A stretch of DNA of 64,000 nt from Lachnospiraceae bacterium (GTDB lineage: Bacteria; Bacillota; Clostridia; Lachnospirales; Lachnospiraceae): contig JAILPS010000007.1 in NCBI GenBank assembly GCA_024699325.1, positions 1-64,000 of the forward strand. Reading direction: 5' to 3'. Shown one piece after another: positions 15,795 through 25,625 of the stretch (positions are counted from its first letter, which is position 1; each line of letters opens with the position of its first letter). A model generated the notes under the pieces. The model saw only the letters and a program-made list of their open reading frames with translations, was not told where the DNA came from and ran no database searches. A program made the position numbers and the translations under genes.

Positions 15795-17345
15795 TCAATT
15801 ACCCTCCGTTCCTCTGAGTGATGGATTAAATGCATCTCTCAGACCGTTTCCAAACAGGTTGAAGGAGATCATCATAAGCGAAATAAATATTGCCGGGAAG
15901 AATACCACGTGAGGGTATGTCGACAGAAGTGACTGTCCGGCGCTGAGCAGTGAGCCTATGGATGTTCTCGTGGACGAATCCAGATTTACAATACCTAGGT
16001 ATGTGAGGTTTGATTCGCTATATACAACCGCCGGTATGGACAATACACAGCTGGTTATAAGTGTTCCTATGGCGTTGGGGAATATATGCCTGAACATTAG
16101 GCGCGCATCGCTTGCGCCGAGGGTTCTTGCGGCCAGAATATACTCCTGGTTTTTGTATCTGTAAAACTGCATTCTTACTGTGGAGGCCATGCCAATCCAG
16201 CCTGTGAGCACGAAGGCGAACAGAAGGGATGGCACCGCGCCGACCTTTCTCGCCAGATGTAACTGGAAGAGGGAAGCCACAACGATGAATGGCACCTCGC
16301 TCAGGATATCTGAGATACGCTCCATCACAAGGTCGATTACGCCGCCGTAATAGCCCTCTATCGCTCCGTAGATGGTTCCGATGACCATATTTATGGTGGC
16401 AATGATTACCGCAAACAGAAGGGAGAATCTGGCGCCGCTTGCAAGTCTTGTCAGGATGTCCTGCCCGTAGGCGTTGGTTCCAAACAGGAAGCAGGGGTAC
16501 TCTCCGTATCTGTATTTAAAATATGTGTAGGTGAACACTCTGACCTTGTATGACTTGGCGTCAGAGGTTCCTGTTACTGTGGCGTATTTGTATGAGCCGT
16601 CATCTCCCGCTACTCTTAAGCTGTGATAATCTCCGTCATTGCCCGAGGTCTTATAGATAGAGTCCAGGCCTCCCGCCGCATTGATTTTCGGTGTTCCCTT
16701 GTTGGTGCACATATACCAGATGTTTGCGTTGGTCTTAAGGGACTCCACCTTAATCTTTGAGCTGTCAACTGCTGGGTAGATTACCTGTATGCCCGTCTCG
16801 TTCTGCCATGCCTGGATGGCCTCGTACTCCGCCGTGGTGAGTGTCAGATATATCATTCCATTCTTCGTATAGGAATCAATCTTCACATCGTAAAATGCTA
16901 TGTTTGAGCTGCTGGATTCGTCAAAATAAGGGTCTCCGTAGACCTTGACAACAGGGTTGTAGCCGGTCTCCATGGCCATGGCTATGTAGCTGTTGTAGAT
17001 ATCCTCCCTTATGGTCGCCTTGTTGCAGCCGTCCCATCCCATGTTGTATAAGAACTTGTAATGTGACTTGGGAAGAAGCTTCGTGTACTGAAGATATGTG
17101 GTGTCTGTGAGACTGTTCGTGTAGTTGTTTGAGAAAAATACAGGCACAAATATGGCAAACAGCACCAGAAATGCCAGAATAAATGCTGCTAAAACAGAGC
17201 TCTTGTTCCTGGCAAATCTTCCGAGGGCATCCCTGAAATACCCCACGGGCTTGGTGTCAAGCTTCTTATCCTTAATGTCTCCCTCGCGGCTGTAGAATTC
17301 AAAATCCTCTTTAGGGATGTTCATGTAATCGTCTTTATTAACCAT
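15795..17345 (-). CDS. oppC: Oligopeptide/dipeptide ABC transporter permease OppC with a large external insertion
   Basis: A permease subunit of 516 residues against a usual 290-320. The cytoplasmic N-terminus and first membrane segment (about 50-71) are followed by some 210 residues before the conserved LFGTNAYGQDILTR at about 287-300, which normally follows the first segment closely. The inserted part is Tyr/Asn/Thr-rich and must lie outside the cell, since it sits where the short external loop usually is. The core then has five more segments and an EAA-type loop, AARTLGASDARLMFRHIFPN. Starts directly after the oppB stop (TAAATG). Long OppC forms seem common in Lachnospiraceae; whether the loop helps capture substrate is inference. 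Confidence 0.92.
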   Translation of the reverse strand: MVNKDDYMNIPKEDFEFYSREGDIKDKKLDTKPVGYFRDALGRFARNKSSVLAAFILAFLVLFAIFVPVFFSNNYTNSLTDTTYLQYTKLLPKSHYKFLYNMGWDGCNKATIREDIYNSYIAMAMETGYNPVVKVYGDPYFDESSSSNIAFYDVKIDSYTKNGMIYLTLTTAEYEAIQAWQNETGIQVIYPAVDSSKIKVESLKTNANIWYMCTNKGTPKINAAGGLDSIYKTSGNDGDYHSLRVAGDDGSYKYATVTGTSDAKSYKVRVFTYTYFKYRYGEYPCFLFGTNAYGQDILTRLASGARFSLLFAVIIATINMVIGTIYGAIEGYYGGVIDLVMERISDILSEVPFIVVASLFQLHLARKVGAVPSLLFAFVLTGWIGMASTVRMQFYRYKNQEYILAARTLGASDARLMFRHIFPNAIGTLITSCVLSIPAVVYSESNLTYLGIVNLDSSTRTSIGSLLSAGQSLLSTYPHVVFFPAIFISLMMISFNLFGNGLRDAFNPSLRGTEGN

Positions 17346-18296
17346 TTAACGCTCCCCCATTCTAATTCTTGGATCTATGAATCCGTATGAAATATCCACA
17401 ACTATACCGCTGACAAGTCCTATGAGCGTGTAGAACGCTGTGAGGAGCATGTAGAAGTTATAGTCAAGTGCCGTGATAGAGTTTAGATAGAGCTGGCCAA
17501 CTCCCGGAACGCCAAATATCTTCTCGATGATTAAAGATCCAGACAGTATGGATACGAACTCTCCTAGAATCATCGGGAAGATTGGTACCATGGAATTCCT
17601 GAGGGCATGTCTTATAGTGGCCTGACCTCTGGTCAGACCCTTGGTTCTTGCAAGGAGCATGAAGTCGCTTGTGAGAACCTCTGAGAGCTCAGCTCTTGTG
17701 TATCTTGTCAGACCTGCGATGGTTCCAAATGCAAGCGAGAGCACCGCCGGAACCACGGAGATGAACATGGCCCACGAAAAATAATCTGTTCCACTCTTCA
17801 TCTGCAGGGGGAATATTTTGAGCTTGAAGCACAGAAGATACTGTACGAGAAGCGCATAGACATAGGATGGCACGGATATGAAGACCATAACCATGGTGGA
17901 TATGACATGATCCTGCCACTTGTTCTTTTTGAGGGCCGCGTATATTCCAAACAGCAGACCCAGAGGAACGCTTAAGAGCATTGAATAAATATTTACCATG
18001 AGGGTGGCCGGAATCTTGGACACGAAAACCTTCCACACATCCTGTCCGAGATAGAGTGCCTCACTCACACCCCAGTCGTGCTGAAGCAGGGACCTCTTTA
18101 AGAAAATTGCGTACTGAACAAGAATGGGCTTGTTATATCCCAGCGCCTCTCGTCTCTGCAATATCAGGTTTGCATCCTTGCCAAACTGCACCGCGTTGGT
18201 CTGCGGCAGAAGCTTGACCAGCACAAAACACATTGTAAGTATGACGAAGAACACGAAAAACATAAGTGCTATTCGTTTTATAACGTACTTAACCAT
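17346..18296 (-). CDS. oppB: Oligopeptide/dipeptide ABC transporter permease OppB
   Basis: The partner permease, 316 residues, normal size. It has the first segment at about 9-30 (IALMFFVFFVILTMCFVLVK), then the typical external loop, and the conserved core with TRYTRAELSEVLTSDFMLLA followed by RTKGLTRGQATIRHALRNSM, the EAA-like ATPase contact. The end, FIDPRIRMGER, is the usual C-terminus of the family (YxxxDPRIR). GAGGAG lies before the ATG. It is the first gene after the terminator that follows oppA, so it should be expressed at a lower level than the binding protein. Confidence 0.94.
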   Translation of the reverse strand: MVKYVIKRIALMFFVFFVILTMCFVLVKLLPQTNAVQFGKDANLILQRREALGYNKPILVQYAIFLKRSLLQHDWGVSEALYLGQDVWKVFVSKIPATLMVNIYSMLLSVPLGLLFGIYAALKKNKWQDHVISTMVMVFISVPSYVYALLVQYLLCFKLKIFPLQMKSGTDYFSWAMFISVVPAVLSLAFGTIAGLTRYTRAELSEVLTSDFMLLARTKGLTRGQATIRHALRNSMVPIFPMILGEFVSILSGSLIIEKIFGVPGVGQLYLNSITALDYNFYMLLTAFYTLIGLVSGIVVDISYGFIDPRIRMGER

Positions 18297-18316
18297 AAAA
18301 ACTCCTCACATTCCTT

Positions 18317-18352
18317 AAAAAAGGCATCCCCCCGGTTCCCCGGAGGGGTGCC
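18317..18352 (-). terminator. Intercistronic terminator between oppA and oppB
   Basis: On the minus strand, GGCACCCCTCCGG pairs with CCGGGGGGATGCC (one mismatch, one wobble) around a GGAA loop and is followed by TTTTTT. It is a strong terminator inside the operon and would give more oppA mRNA than permease mRNA. Confidence 0.88.
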
Positions 18353-18382
18353 CATCTGAATGTTAAAACCTAAAACTTAAAA

Positions 18383-20932
18383 CTACTTGTAGTTGAGTGT
18401 TCCACCCTGTGCCTTAACATACTCATCCCACTGTGCGTCAGTGTAGTTGTATGTGTAGTACTTAATTCCGCCGAAGCCTAATCCGAAGATGTAATCCTCT
18501 GTGTAGTAGTTGATCTGCATACCCTTCATCTGAGCTGACGAATCGTCAACCAGAGGGAGAAGATCGTATGTAGAGAGAACTGCGCCCTCAAGAGCTGCAA
18601 GGATTAAGAAACGATCATCGTCAACGCCGTCTGAAGGACCTGCTGAGAACGCCTTAGCATTTCCGTCAGCGTCCATGATTGTGATCTCTGTACCTGCGAT
18701 AGCTTCTGTCCAATCCCATACAGTTGCAGTGTAATCCACGCCGTCTGTGAGAGTTACAGTGAGCTTCTCAACAGTTGTATCCCATGAAGGGTCATACTGA
18801 TAATCTGCAGATGTGTAAGCCTCCATAAGTCCGTATGGATCAAGGGCTGAGCCTGTCCAGCCTACGAAGAAGAGGAGGTTAACCTTATTGTTCTGAAGTG
18901 CTGTTGCGAAATCGTTGCCGATTGTGTCGTCAAGTGTGAACTCTAACTTGCCCTCGAGCTTGGTTCCCTTCACTGCATCTGTGTAGCAGTTAACTAAGAA
19001 ATCATTGCCCTTGGTGTATGTTGTTGATGTTGAAGGAATACCGATGCAGATAGATACCACATCATCCTCGTCCATGAGACCTGCCTCGATTGCCTTATCA
19101 TATGCAATGTCGAAGTACTCTCTTGCCATCTCTAAGTTGTAGCCTGTGATGCTCTCAACTGCCTCGTCAACTGTTGCGTAGAGCTTGCCCTCGCCAACAT
19201 CGTCGGCAAGACCCCAGAAGTTTACGAGCACCTGCTTAGCCTGCTCAGTTGTTCTGTAGGCTATACCATTCTCAGGGTCAGAGATGATTGTTGTTGAGAA
19301 GATACCAAATGCAGGGCTGTTTGTAGGCAATGTCGCAAGTGCAAATGATGCACGGTCAAGCGCATATGAGAGTGCCTGACGGAACTCCTTAACTGTAAGG
19401 ATGGTCTTGTTGTAGTTGTCACCAAGCTTAGCCTGCTCTGCCTCTAAGGCGTCCTTGTCAGGATTTAATGCGACGAAGAATGTGGAATCGCCTGTAGCAT
19501 AGTATGTGTAATCTGATGCTGAGTAGCTCTCCATATCCTCTGCGTTAAGTCCGTATGTATCAAGCTCACCATTTAAGAACTTCTCAAGTCTTGTTGATGA
19601 GTTGTCAACACAGTCAACAACGATTGCTGTTGTCTGATATGTGTCATCTGAAGCGTCGAAGTAGTATTCGTTCTTCTCCATGGTGTACTGCTTATCCTGC
19701 TGGAATGCAGTGAGCTTATATGGTCCGTATGATGCAAATGTGTCAACGCTTGTTCCATATGTGTTTGTGTAAACGCCGTCCTTGACGCTCATGCATGACT
19801 CATAGAGATCCTGCTTAACAAGCCATGATGATGTGAGCGAATACAGAAGATAGAAACCTGAGAGAGGCTTCTCAAGAACGATTACGAGCTCTGTGTCTGA
19901 AGGTGCAAACATACCAACCTCAGAAAAATCCATGCTCTCATATGTGTGTCCTAAGTAGAGGAACTCCTCCCACTCGACACTTGCATAGTCGCCCTCTGCC
20001 TCAGCATATGCAGCGACATCCGCATAGCCCTTTAAGTGAGCGACAAACGTCATCAATGCGTCGCGCACATCGGCGTTAACCTTAACCACGCCTGTCTCGT
20101 CTGCTGCTGCGACGATAACTGTATCCCACAGAGTCATATCCTCCTCTGTAAAATAACCGTAATCATAGTAATCCTGAAGGCTGTTTGATGACCACACACC
20201 GCCTGATGCAGGCTTAAATCCAAGATCGCTGTCGCCCACTACGTAGTAGCCGTTCTCGTCTGTCTCAAGTTCGTCAGGCATAACATACTCATCGCCTGCG
20301 CTGATCATGGTCTGGATATATGCGTGCTGACCTGCGTAGAGGTAATTCTTGGCATTGACAATGCTTAAGTTGCCCTGATAGAGTGTATCAGCTCTGTAGT
20401 TCTGAGCCACAGGGTCTAAGAGAAGCTTAGCGCTCTCGACGAAGTCTGAGGCTGTGATAAGTGTTCCGTCATCCCACTTGATATTGTCCTTAAGTGTGAT
20501 CTTCCATGCTCTTGCGCTCTCGCCCTCTGTTATGCCGTAGCTACCCACATAGTCAGCTGTGACATCCACAGGCTCTGCTGTAGCCATGGAAGGAACAAGC
20601 TGGTAGCCGTCCTTGGCATCGTTATAGTCAAATGTGTAGAAACCTGCTGACGCATAGTCTAAGATCTCAGAGTCTATTGCAGTCTGATACTGATGAGGGT
20701 TCCAGTTGGTTGGGAAGGCGCTCATGGCATAGTTATATGTGTAGGTTGCCTCCTCATTGACCGGGGTGTTGGTATTGCCGTTATCAGCTGTTGTCCCTTC
20801 AGGGGCTGCAGTGGTAACGTTGCTCAGGGTAGGTGCGGCAGTTGTTGTGCCGTCATCTGTGGTCGCGCAGCCCGCAGCAACCACCATACTGGCGGATGTA
20901 AGCAGAGCCAACGCTCTTTTTGTTTTTTTCAT
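18383..20932 (-). CDS. oppA: Extracellular solute-binding lipoprotein, family 5 (OppA-like)
   Basis: The receptor of the peptide-type importer, 849 residues, well above the usual 530-600. Lipobox VVAAGC puts the lipid anchor at Cys22, followed by a Thr-rich linker (about 24-58). The family 5 fold is recognisable from TNWNPHQYQT near residue 75, through DNIKWDDGTLITASDFVESA and FRQALSYALDRASFA, to a late region with TDAQWDEYVKAQ. The extra length lies in the middle and includes an acidic stretch around 240-310. It is the first gene of the operon and is followed by a strong terminator. The transporter class takes peptides, but some members take nickel, sugars or opines, so the substrate is only inferred. 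Confidence 0.92.
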   Translation of the reverse strand: MKKTKRALALLTSASMVVAAGCATTDDGTTTAAPTLSNVTTAAPEGTTADNGNTNTPVNEEATYTYNYAMSAFPTNWNPHQYQTAIDSEILDYASAGFYTFDYNDAKDGYQLVPSMATAEPVDVTADYVGSYGITEGESARAWKITLKDNIKWDDGTLITASDFVESAKLLLDPVAQNYRADTLYQGNLSIVNAKNYLYAGQHAYIQTMISAGDEYVMPDELETDENGYYVVGDSDLGFKPASGGVWSSNSLQDYYDYGYFTEEDMTLWDTVIVAAADETGVVKVNADVRDALMTFVAHLKGYADVAAYAEAEGDYASVEWEEFLYLGHTYESMDFSEVGMFAPSDTELVIVLEKPLSGFYLLYSLTSSWLVKQDLYESCMSVKDGVYTNTYGTSVDTFASYGPYKLTAFQQDKQYTMEKNEYYFDASDDTYQTTAIVVDCVDNSSTRLEKFLNGELDTYGLNAEDMESYSASDYTYYATGDSTFFVALNPDKDALEAEQAKLGDNYNKTILTVKEFRQALSYALDRASFALATLPTNSPAFGIFSTTIISDPENGIAYRTTEQAKQVLVNFWGLADDVGEGKLYATVDEAVESITGYNLEMAREYFDIAYDKAIEAGLMDEDDVVSICIGIPSTSTTYTKGNDFLVNCYTDAVKGTKLEGKLEFTLDDTIGNDFATALQNNKVNLLFFVGWTGSALDPYGLMEAYTSADYQYDPSWDTTVEKLTVTLTDGVDYTATVWDWTEAIAGTEITIMDADGNAKAFSAGPSDGVDDDRFLILAALEGAVLSTYDLLPLVDDSSAQMKGMQINYYTEDYIFGLGFGGIKYYTYNYTDAQWDEYVKAQGGTLNYK

Positions 20933-20950
20933 ATTGTTCTCCTTTCCTGA

Positions 20951-21033
20951 AATATCGACCCTCCCGGGCGTCGATATTAGCTCTTATATAGACATGGAGT
21001 GGACTTCTTCTTCGTCTTTGAAGGCCACTCCAT
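20951..21033 (-). promoter_or_regulatory. oppA leader with two hairpins
   Basis: ATGGAGTGG (20994-21002) pairs with CCACTCCAT (21025-21033), and AATATCGAC (20951-20959) pairs with GTCGATATT (20970-20978). The second stem ends about 10 bases before the AAAGGAG ribosome site. Neither is followed by a T-run, so they are more likely mRNA-stability or binding structures than terminators. Confidence 0.6.
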
Positions 21034-21048
21034 GTAAATAATGTATAA

Positions 21049-21077
21049 ATTTTACCATTTACAAAGCCAAAATACAA
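21049..21077 (-). promoter_or_regulatory. Promoter of the opp operon
   Basis: Minus strand: TTGTAT, 17-base spacer, TAAAAT preceded by TGG (extended -10). It gives a leader of about 110 bases holding both hairpins. Confidence 0.7.
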
Positions 21078-21130
21078 GTATATTTTCACAAAATGTTCAC
21101 ACTTTGAAACAGAATCGTCGAATCTGTATA

Positions 21131-21171
21131 GTCAAAAAGGAGACTGGTCACAACAACCGGTCTCCTTTGAC
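21131..21171 (-). terminator. Terminator of the trp operon
   Basis: On the minus strand GTCAAAGGAGACCGGT pairs with ACCAGTCTCCTTTTTGAC around a 7-base loop and supplies a TTTTT run. It lies 35 bases after the trpA stop. Confidence 0.85.
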
Positions 21172-21205
21172 TAACATTTATAATGATTATGTGATGTGAT
21201 GTGAT

Positions 21206-21982
21206 TTAGAGGTTACTTACAGCCTGCTTCATGGATTTGACATACGCTCCAACCTCAGGCGCTGCGTCCCTTCCAAACTGTCCGACGCGCTTTACGATGG
21301 CTGAGCCCACAATCACTCCGTCGGCGTTAACTGCCATCTTGGCGGCCTGCTCAGGGGTTGATATTCCAAAACCGATGGCACACGGCACATCCGTGCACTC
21401 TCTGATTTTCTCTGTGATGGCTGCAATGTCGGTTCTGATCTCGCTTCTGACACCTGTAACTCCCAGGCTTGAAACCACGTATATGAAGCCCTTGGCCTCC
21501 TTCGCGATCATCTCTATTCTGTCGTCAGATGTGGGCGCGATGAGGGATATGAAATCCACGCCGTACTTCTCGCATACAGGCTGGAATTCGTCCTTCTCCT
21601 CGTAGGGAATGTCAGGAAGAATGATACCGTCGATGCCAACCTGTGCGCATGTGCTTGCAAATCTCTCTATTCCGTAGGAGAACACGACATTGGCGTAGGT
21701 CATGAACACCATGGGTACGGTGACATCCTTTCTGAGTTCTCTGACCATGTCGAACACTTTATCAGTTGTGACACCTCCCGCGAGAGCTCTTATGTTGGCT
21801 CCCTGGATTACAGGTCCCTCAGCTGTAGGGTCAGAGAATGGAATGCCAAGCTCTATAAGGTCAGCGCCGCTCTCCTGCATAGCTCTGACAATCTTAGCTG
21901 TGGTCTCTAAATCAGGGTCGCCACAGGTTATGAATGGTATAAATGCTTTGCCGTTTTCGAAGGCCTTCTTAATATTACTCAT
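21206..21982 (-). CDS. trpA: Tryptophan synthase alpha subunit
   Basis: Cleaves indole-3-glycerol phosphate to indole and glyceraldehyde 3-phosphate; indole is channelled to TrpB. The 258 residues match the family. The catalytic Glu is in [16 protein letters not shown] and the catalytic Asp region is [14 protein letters not shown]. The phosphate-binding end is seen in [11 protein letters not shown] and [12 protein letters not shown]. The start at 21982 ([14 protein letters not shown]) has GGGGAGGA upstream; an open frame continues 12 codons into trpB but without a ribosome site. It overlaps trpB by 8 bases and is the last gene of trpEGDCFBA. Confidence 0.97.
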   Translation of the reverse strand: MSNIKKAFENGKAFIPFITCGDPDLETTAKIVRAMQESGADLIELGIPFSDPTAEGPVIQGANIRALAGGVTTDKVFDMVRELRKDVTVPMVFMTYANVVFSYGIERFASTCAQVGIDGIILPDIPYEEKDEFQPVCEKYGVDFISLIAPTSDDRIEMIAKEAKGFIYVVSSLGVTGVRSEIRTDIAAITEKIRECTDVPCAIGFGISTPEQAAKMAVNADGVIVGSAIVKRVGQFGRDAAPEVGAYVKSMKQAVSNL

Positions 21983-23168
21983 AGATATCCTCCCCTCTGT
22001 AGCGCGCGATAGCTGCACAGTCCTTGTCTCCTCTTCCTGAAACCGTCACGACAATAATCTTGTCAGGGCTCATGGTTGGAGCAATCTTCATGGCGTATGC
22101 GATGGCGTGGGATGATTCGATTGCGGGGATGATACCCTCTGTCTTTGAGAGATATTCAAATGCGTCAACCGCCTCGTCGTCTGTTATGGCAACATACTCT
22201 GCACGTCCGATGTCGTGAAGGTATGCGTGCTCAGGTCCGATGCCCGGATAGTCAAGTCCTGCAGAGATGGAATATACAGGGGCAATCTGGCCGTATTCAT
22301 CCTGACAGAAGTAGCTCTTCATGCCGTGGAAGATGCCGAGCTTGCCGACATTTAATGTCGCAGCTGTCTCAAATGTGTCGATGCCGCGGCCTGCAGCCTC
22401 ACATCCGATAAGTCTTACATCCTTGTCCTCTATGAAGTTGTAGAAGCTTCCGATTGCGTTGGAACCGCCGCCGACACAAGCCATAACCACGTCCGGGAGT
22501 CTTCCCTCCTTCTCTAACATCTGCTCCTTAATCTCCTTGGAGATTACAGCCTGGAAGTCGCGCACGATTGTAGGGAATGGATGTGGTCCCATTACAGAGC
22601 CTAAGCAGTAATGTGTGTCTGAGATTCTGTTTGTCCACTCTCTCATAGCCTCATTTACTGCATCCTTAAGGGTTGCAGTTCCGCTCTTGACAGGGATAAC
22701 CTCTGCGCCTAAAAGTCTCATTCTGTAAACATTTAACGCCTGTCGCTTGGTGTCCTCCTCGCCCATGAACACAACGCACTCCATGCCCATGAGAGCTGCC
22801 GCTGTGGCTGTCGCAACTCCGTGCTGGCCTGCGCCTGTCTCGGCTATAAGTCTGGTCTTGCCCATCTTCTTGGCAAGAAGCGCCTGACCTAAAACATTGT
22901 TAATCTTGTGGGCGCCTGTGTGATTTAAATCCTCTCTCTTGAGATAGATCTTCGCGCCGCCTAAATCCTTCGTCATCTTCTCTGCGTAATAGAGTCTTGA
23001 AGGACGTCCCGCATAGTCGTTTAATAGCTCTGTGAGCTCTCTGTTAAACTCAGGGTCATTCTTGTAGTGATTGTATGCCTCCTCAAGCTCTATGACAGCA
23101 TTCATGAGTGTCTCAGGAATGTACTGTCCGCCGTGGACGCCGAATCTTCCCTTGCTCTTCGTTTCCAT
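21975..23168 (-). CDS. trpB: Tryptophan synthase beta subunit
   Basis: Joins indole and serine to make tryptophan, using pyridoxal phosphate. The cofactor Lys lies in [10 protein letters not shown] (about residue 85). The catalytic Glu region follows in [15 protein letters not shown], the phosphate loop is [10 protein letters not shown], and the C-terminal SGRGDKD is present. It has 397 residues, the standard TrpB1 length, starting [16 protein letters not shown]. The start at 23168 has GGAGGAATT upstream. It lies 18 bases after trpF and overlaps trpA, so the two synthase subunits are made together. Confidence 0.98.
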   Translation of the reverse strand: METKSKGRFGVHGGQYIPETLMNAVIELEEAYNHYKNDPEFNRELTELLNDYAGRPSRLYYAEKMTKDLGGAKIYLKREDLNHTGAHKINNVLGQALLAKKMGKTRLIAETGAGQHGVATATAAALMGMECVVFMGEEDTKRQALNVYRMRLLGAEVIPVKSGTATLKDAVNEAMREWTNRISDTHYCLGSVMGPHPFPTIVRDFQAVISKEIKEQMLEKEGRLPDVVMACVGGGSNAIGSFYNFIEDKDVRLIGCEAAGRGIDTFETAATLNVGKLGIFHGMKSYFCQDEYGQIAPVYSISAGLDYPGIGPEHAYLHDIGRAEYVAITDDEAVDAFEYLSKTEGIIPAIESSHAIAYAMKIAPTMSPDKIIVVTVSGRGDKDCAAIARYRGEDIYE

Positions 23169-23186
23169 AATTCCTCCATATATCAA

Positions 23187-23804
23187 TTAATGTGTGTCCG
23201 TATGCGCCTTGCGCCTTACACTAACTACAAACCTTCTGATTTTGTCCGGATCCTTCGCCCCGCCGGTCTCCACGCCGCTGCTCACATCTACCGCAAACGG
23301 CGCATATTTTTCAAGCGCAGCGCTTATGTTTTCACAGTCAAGCCCTCCCGCTAAGAAAAACTCCCTGTCAAATCCCTCAAGCACTGACCAGTCAAATCTC
23401 TTACCTGTGCCCCCGTCGCCGTTATCTAACAAACAATAGTCGGCCGGCGAGTTTTTGGCTCTCTTTAGATCATCCGGCCCCTCGATTTTGAAGGCTTTGA
23501 TGACCGGAAGGCCGAACCTCTTGACATTTAGCACAAACTCCTCGCTCTCGTGACCGTGGAGCTGAACTAAATCCAACATGTCCATCTTAATTACTTTTTC
23601 GATAAAGTCAAGGCTTTGATCGTAAAACACGCCCACAGCCTTAATCCTCTTATCAAGCATTTGCCTAAGCTCCAGGGCATATTCAGGGGTTAAAGTGCGC
23701 CTTCTGTTTTCTGCAAATATGAAGCCTGCATACTCGGGAAGCGCCTCATTTACATAGCTTATATCCTCCGGCCTCATCATTCCGCATATTTTTATTCTGC
23801 TCAT
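23187..23804 (-). CDS. trpF: Phosphoribosylanthranilate isomerase
   Basis: Converts phosphoribosylanthranilate to its ribulose form by Amadori rearrangement, the third step after anthranilate. The 205-residue TIM barrel starts MSRIKICGMMRPEDI, where the Cys of KICGM is the catalytic base. It continues with YAGFIFAENRRR, VQLHGHE, and the catalytic Asp region YCLLDNGDGGTGKRFDW. The phosphate-binding end is FLAGGLDCENI and AVDVSSGVE. The ATG overlaps the trpC stop by four bases (ATGA). It is separate from trpC rather than fused, as in Bacillus. Confidence 0.97.
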   Translation of the reverse strand: MSRIKICGMMRPEDISYVNEALPEYAGFIFAENRRRTLTPEYALELRQMLDKRIKAVGVFYDQSLDFIEKVIKMDMLDLVQLHGHESEEFVLNVKRFGLPVIKAFKIEGPDDLKRAKNSPADYCLLDNGDGGTGKRFDWSVLEGFDREFFLAGGLDCENISAALEKYAPFAVDVSSGVETGGAKDPDKIRRFVVSVRRKAHTDTH

Positions 23805-24586
23805 GTGGCCTCCCTTAGTGATTTAAGCTTCGCCGCCTTGTCAGTGGCTCTCATAAGCGTCTCACCTATAAGCACCGCGTCAGCCCCAATTCCCTTAAGA
23901 AGGGCAATGTCGGCCTCGTCCTTAACGCCGCTTTCTGCCACATACACGCAGTCCGCCGGGATCAGGCTTCTAAGCCTCTGGGCGTTAGAAAAATCAACGG
24001 AAAAATCCTTTAGATTTCTGTTGTTTACGCCTATGATCTTAGCCCCTGCGGCAACCGCCTGGGTAATCTCCGCCTCGTCGTGGGTCTCCACCAGAGCGTC
24101 AAGCCCCAGCTCACTGCAGATGCCAAGATATCTTCTCAGTGTCTCGGTGTCCAAGATGGCGCAGATTAAGAGCACCGCGTCCGCCCCCATAACCTTCGCC
24201 TCGTATATCTGGTATTCATCCACGGTGAAATCCTTGCGGATCATGGGGGTTTTTACGCTGCCCCTGATCTCTCTGAATATTTCGTCGCTTCCCTTAAACC
24301 AGTTGGGCTCCGTGAGGCAGCTTATGGCGTCCGCCCCCGCCGCCTCGTAGTCCTTCGCTATCTGAAGGTACGGGAAGTCCTCCGATATGATGCCCTTAGA
24401 GGGCGATGCCTTCTTCACCTCGCAGATGAAGCTGAGTCCGGGTTTCTTAAGTGCCGCTAGGAATCTGTGATCCCTGTTTGGCATCTGCTCGCATTTTGAT
24501 TTTAGTTCGTCAATGCTTACATGTTTTTTGGCCTCTAAAACCCTGCCCCTTGAATACTCTGCAATCTGATCTAATATGTTTGCCAT
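23801..24586 (-). CDS. trpC: Indole-3-glycerol phosphate synthase
   Basis: Closes the indole ring by decarboxylation. The 261-residue barrel starts [16 protein letters not shown] and has the signature ISFICEVKKASPSKGII (catalytic Lys and Glu). Later come MIRKDFTVDEYQIYEAKVMG (second Lys), LVETHDEAE, GAKIIGVNNRNLKDF and VAESGVKDEAD. These match active-site strands 1 to 7 of the family. The start codon overlaps the trpD stop (TAATG) and the end overlaps trpF by four bases, so trpD, trpC and trpF are coupled. Confidence 0.97.
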   Translation of the reverse strand: MANILDQIAEYSRGRVLEAKKHVSIDELKSKCEQMPNRDHRFLAALKKPGLSFICEVKKASPSKGIISEDFPYLQIAKDYEAAGADAISCLTEPNWFKGSDEIFREIRGSVKTPMIRKDFTVDEYQIYEAKVMGADAVLLICAILDTETLRRYLGICSELGLDALVETHDEAEITQAVAAGAKIIGVNNRNLKDFSVDFSNAQRLRSLIPADCVYVAESGVKDEADIALLKGIGADAVLIGETLMRATDKAAKLKSLREAT

Positions 24587-25605
24587 TACTTATTACTTTC
24601 CTCTATGTATGCCTTCATTGTGTTATATGCCTTGCCTGTCTCGATTAAATCCTTCGCAAGCTCGATGCCGGAAGCGATGCTGTCGGCCTTGCCTCCGATG
24701 TAGAGTGCGCAGCCCGCATTTAACAAAACTGCGGTGAGCTTAGGTCCCTTCTCCACGCCTGTCAGGATGTCTGTTGTCATCTTGGCGTTCTCCTCAGGAG
24801 TTCCGCCCACGATGTCGAGCTTGGAAGCTCTCTCGAAGCCGAAATCCTCAGGCTTTATGGTGTATGTCACGAACTTGCCATCCTTGAAATCGCAGATCTT
24901 CGTAGGAGCTGAAACAGAGATCTCATCGAGCTTGTCTGTTCCGTAGACAACCATGCCGCGCTTAACTCCTAAGCTTGTCATAACCTGTGCGAGAGGCTCT
25001 ACAAGATACTCGTCATATACTCCTAACAGCATATATGTTGGCTTAGCCGGGTTTGTGAGAGGTCCTAAGATGTTAAATACTGTTCTGAAGCCCAACTCGC
25101 GTCTGATGGCGCCTACATACTTCATGGATGTGTGATACTTCTGTGCGAAGAAGAAGCACATGCCAACCTTCTTAAGCATGTCAACTGCCTTCTCAGGGTC
25201 CTGCTGGATGTTTACGCCAAGAGCCTCCTGGCAGTCAGCTGTTCCTGAGAGCGAGCTTGCCGCGCGGTTTCCGTGCTTAGCGACCTTCACGCCGCCTGCT
25301 GCCACAACGAATGCGCTTGTGGTGGAAATGTTGAAGCTGTGGGCTCCGTCGCCGCCTGTTCCAACTATCTCCATGGTGTCCATGCCTGTCTCCACAGGGA
25401 TGGCCTTCTCTCTCATGGCCTTCGCACAGCCTGAGATCTCGTCGATGGTCTCAGCCTTCGTGCTCTTGGTTGACAGAGCCGCGAGAAATGCAGCGTTCTG
25501 TGTGGGAGTGGTCTCACCGCTCATAATCTCTCCCATTACCTGATATGCCTCGTCAAATGTGAGGTCGCCCTTAGCCACGATTTTTGTGATTGCTTCCTTG
25601 ATCAT
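24586..25605 (-). CDS. trpD: Anthranilate phosphoribosyltransferase
   Basis: Adds phosphoribose from PRPP to anthranilate. The 339 residues include the phosphate-binding glycine loop [20 protein letters not shown] near residue 80, followed by [21 protein letters not shown], and the metal site around [12 protein letters not shown]. The N-terminal helical domain is complete ([20 protein letters not shown]). AGGAGG lies 9 bases before the ATG. A 20-base gap separates it from trpG, and its stop overlaps trpC. TrpD is not fused to TrpG here. Confidence 0.98.
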   Translation of the reverse strand: MIKEAITKIVAKGDLTFDEAYQVMGEIMSGETTPTQNAAFLAALSTKSTKAETIDEISGCAKAMREKAIPVETGMDTMEIVGTGGDGAHSFNISTTSAFVVAAGGVKVAKHGNRAASSLSGTADCQEALGVNIQQDPEKAVDMLKKVGMCFFFAQKYHTSMKYVGAIRRELGFRTVFNILGPLTNPAKPTYMLLGVYDEYLVEPLAQVMTSLGVKRGMVVYGTDKLDEISVSAPTKICDFKDGKFVTYTIKPEDFGFERASKLDIVGGTPEENAKMTTDILTGVEKGPKLTAVLLNAGCALYIGGKADSIASGIELAKDLIETGKAYNTMKAYIEESNK

Positions 25606-25625
25606 TGTTTAGTCCTCCTAATATG

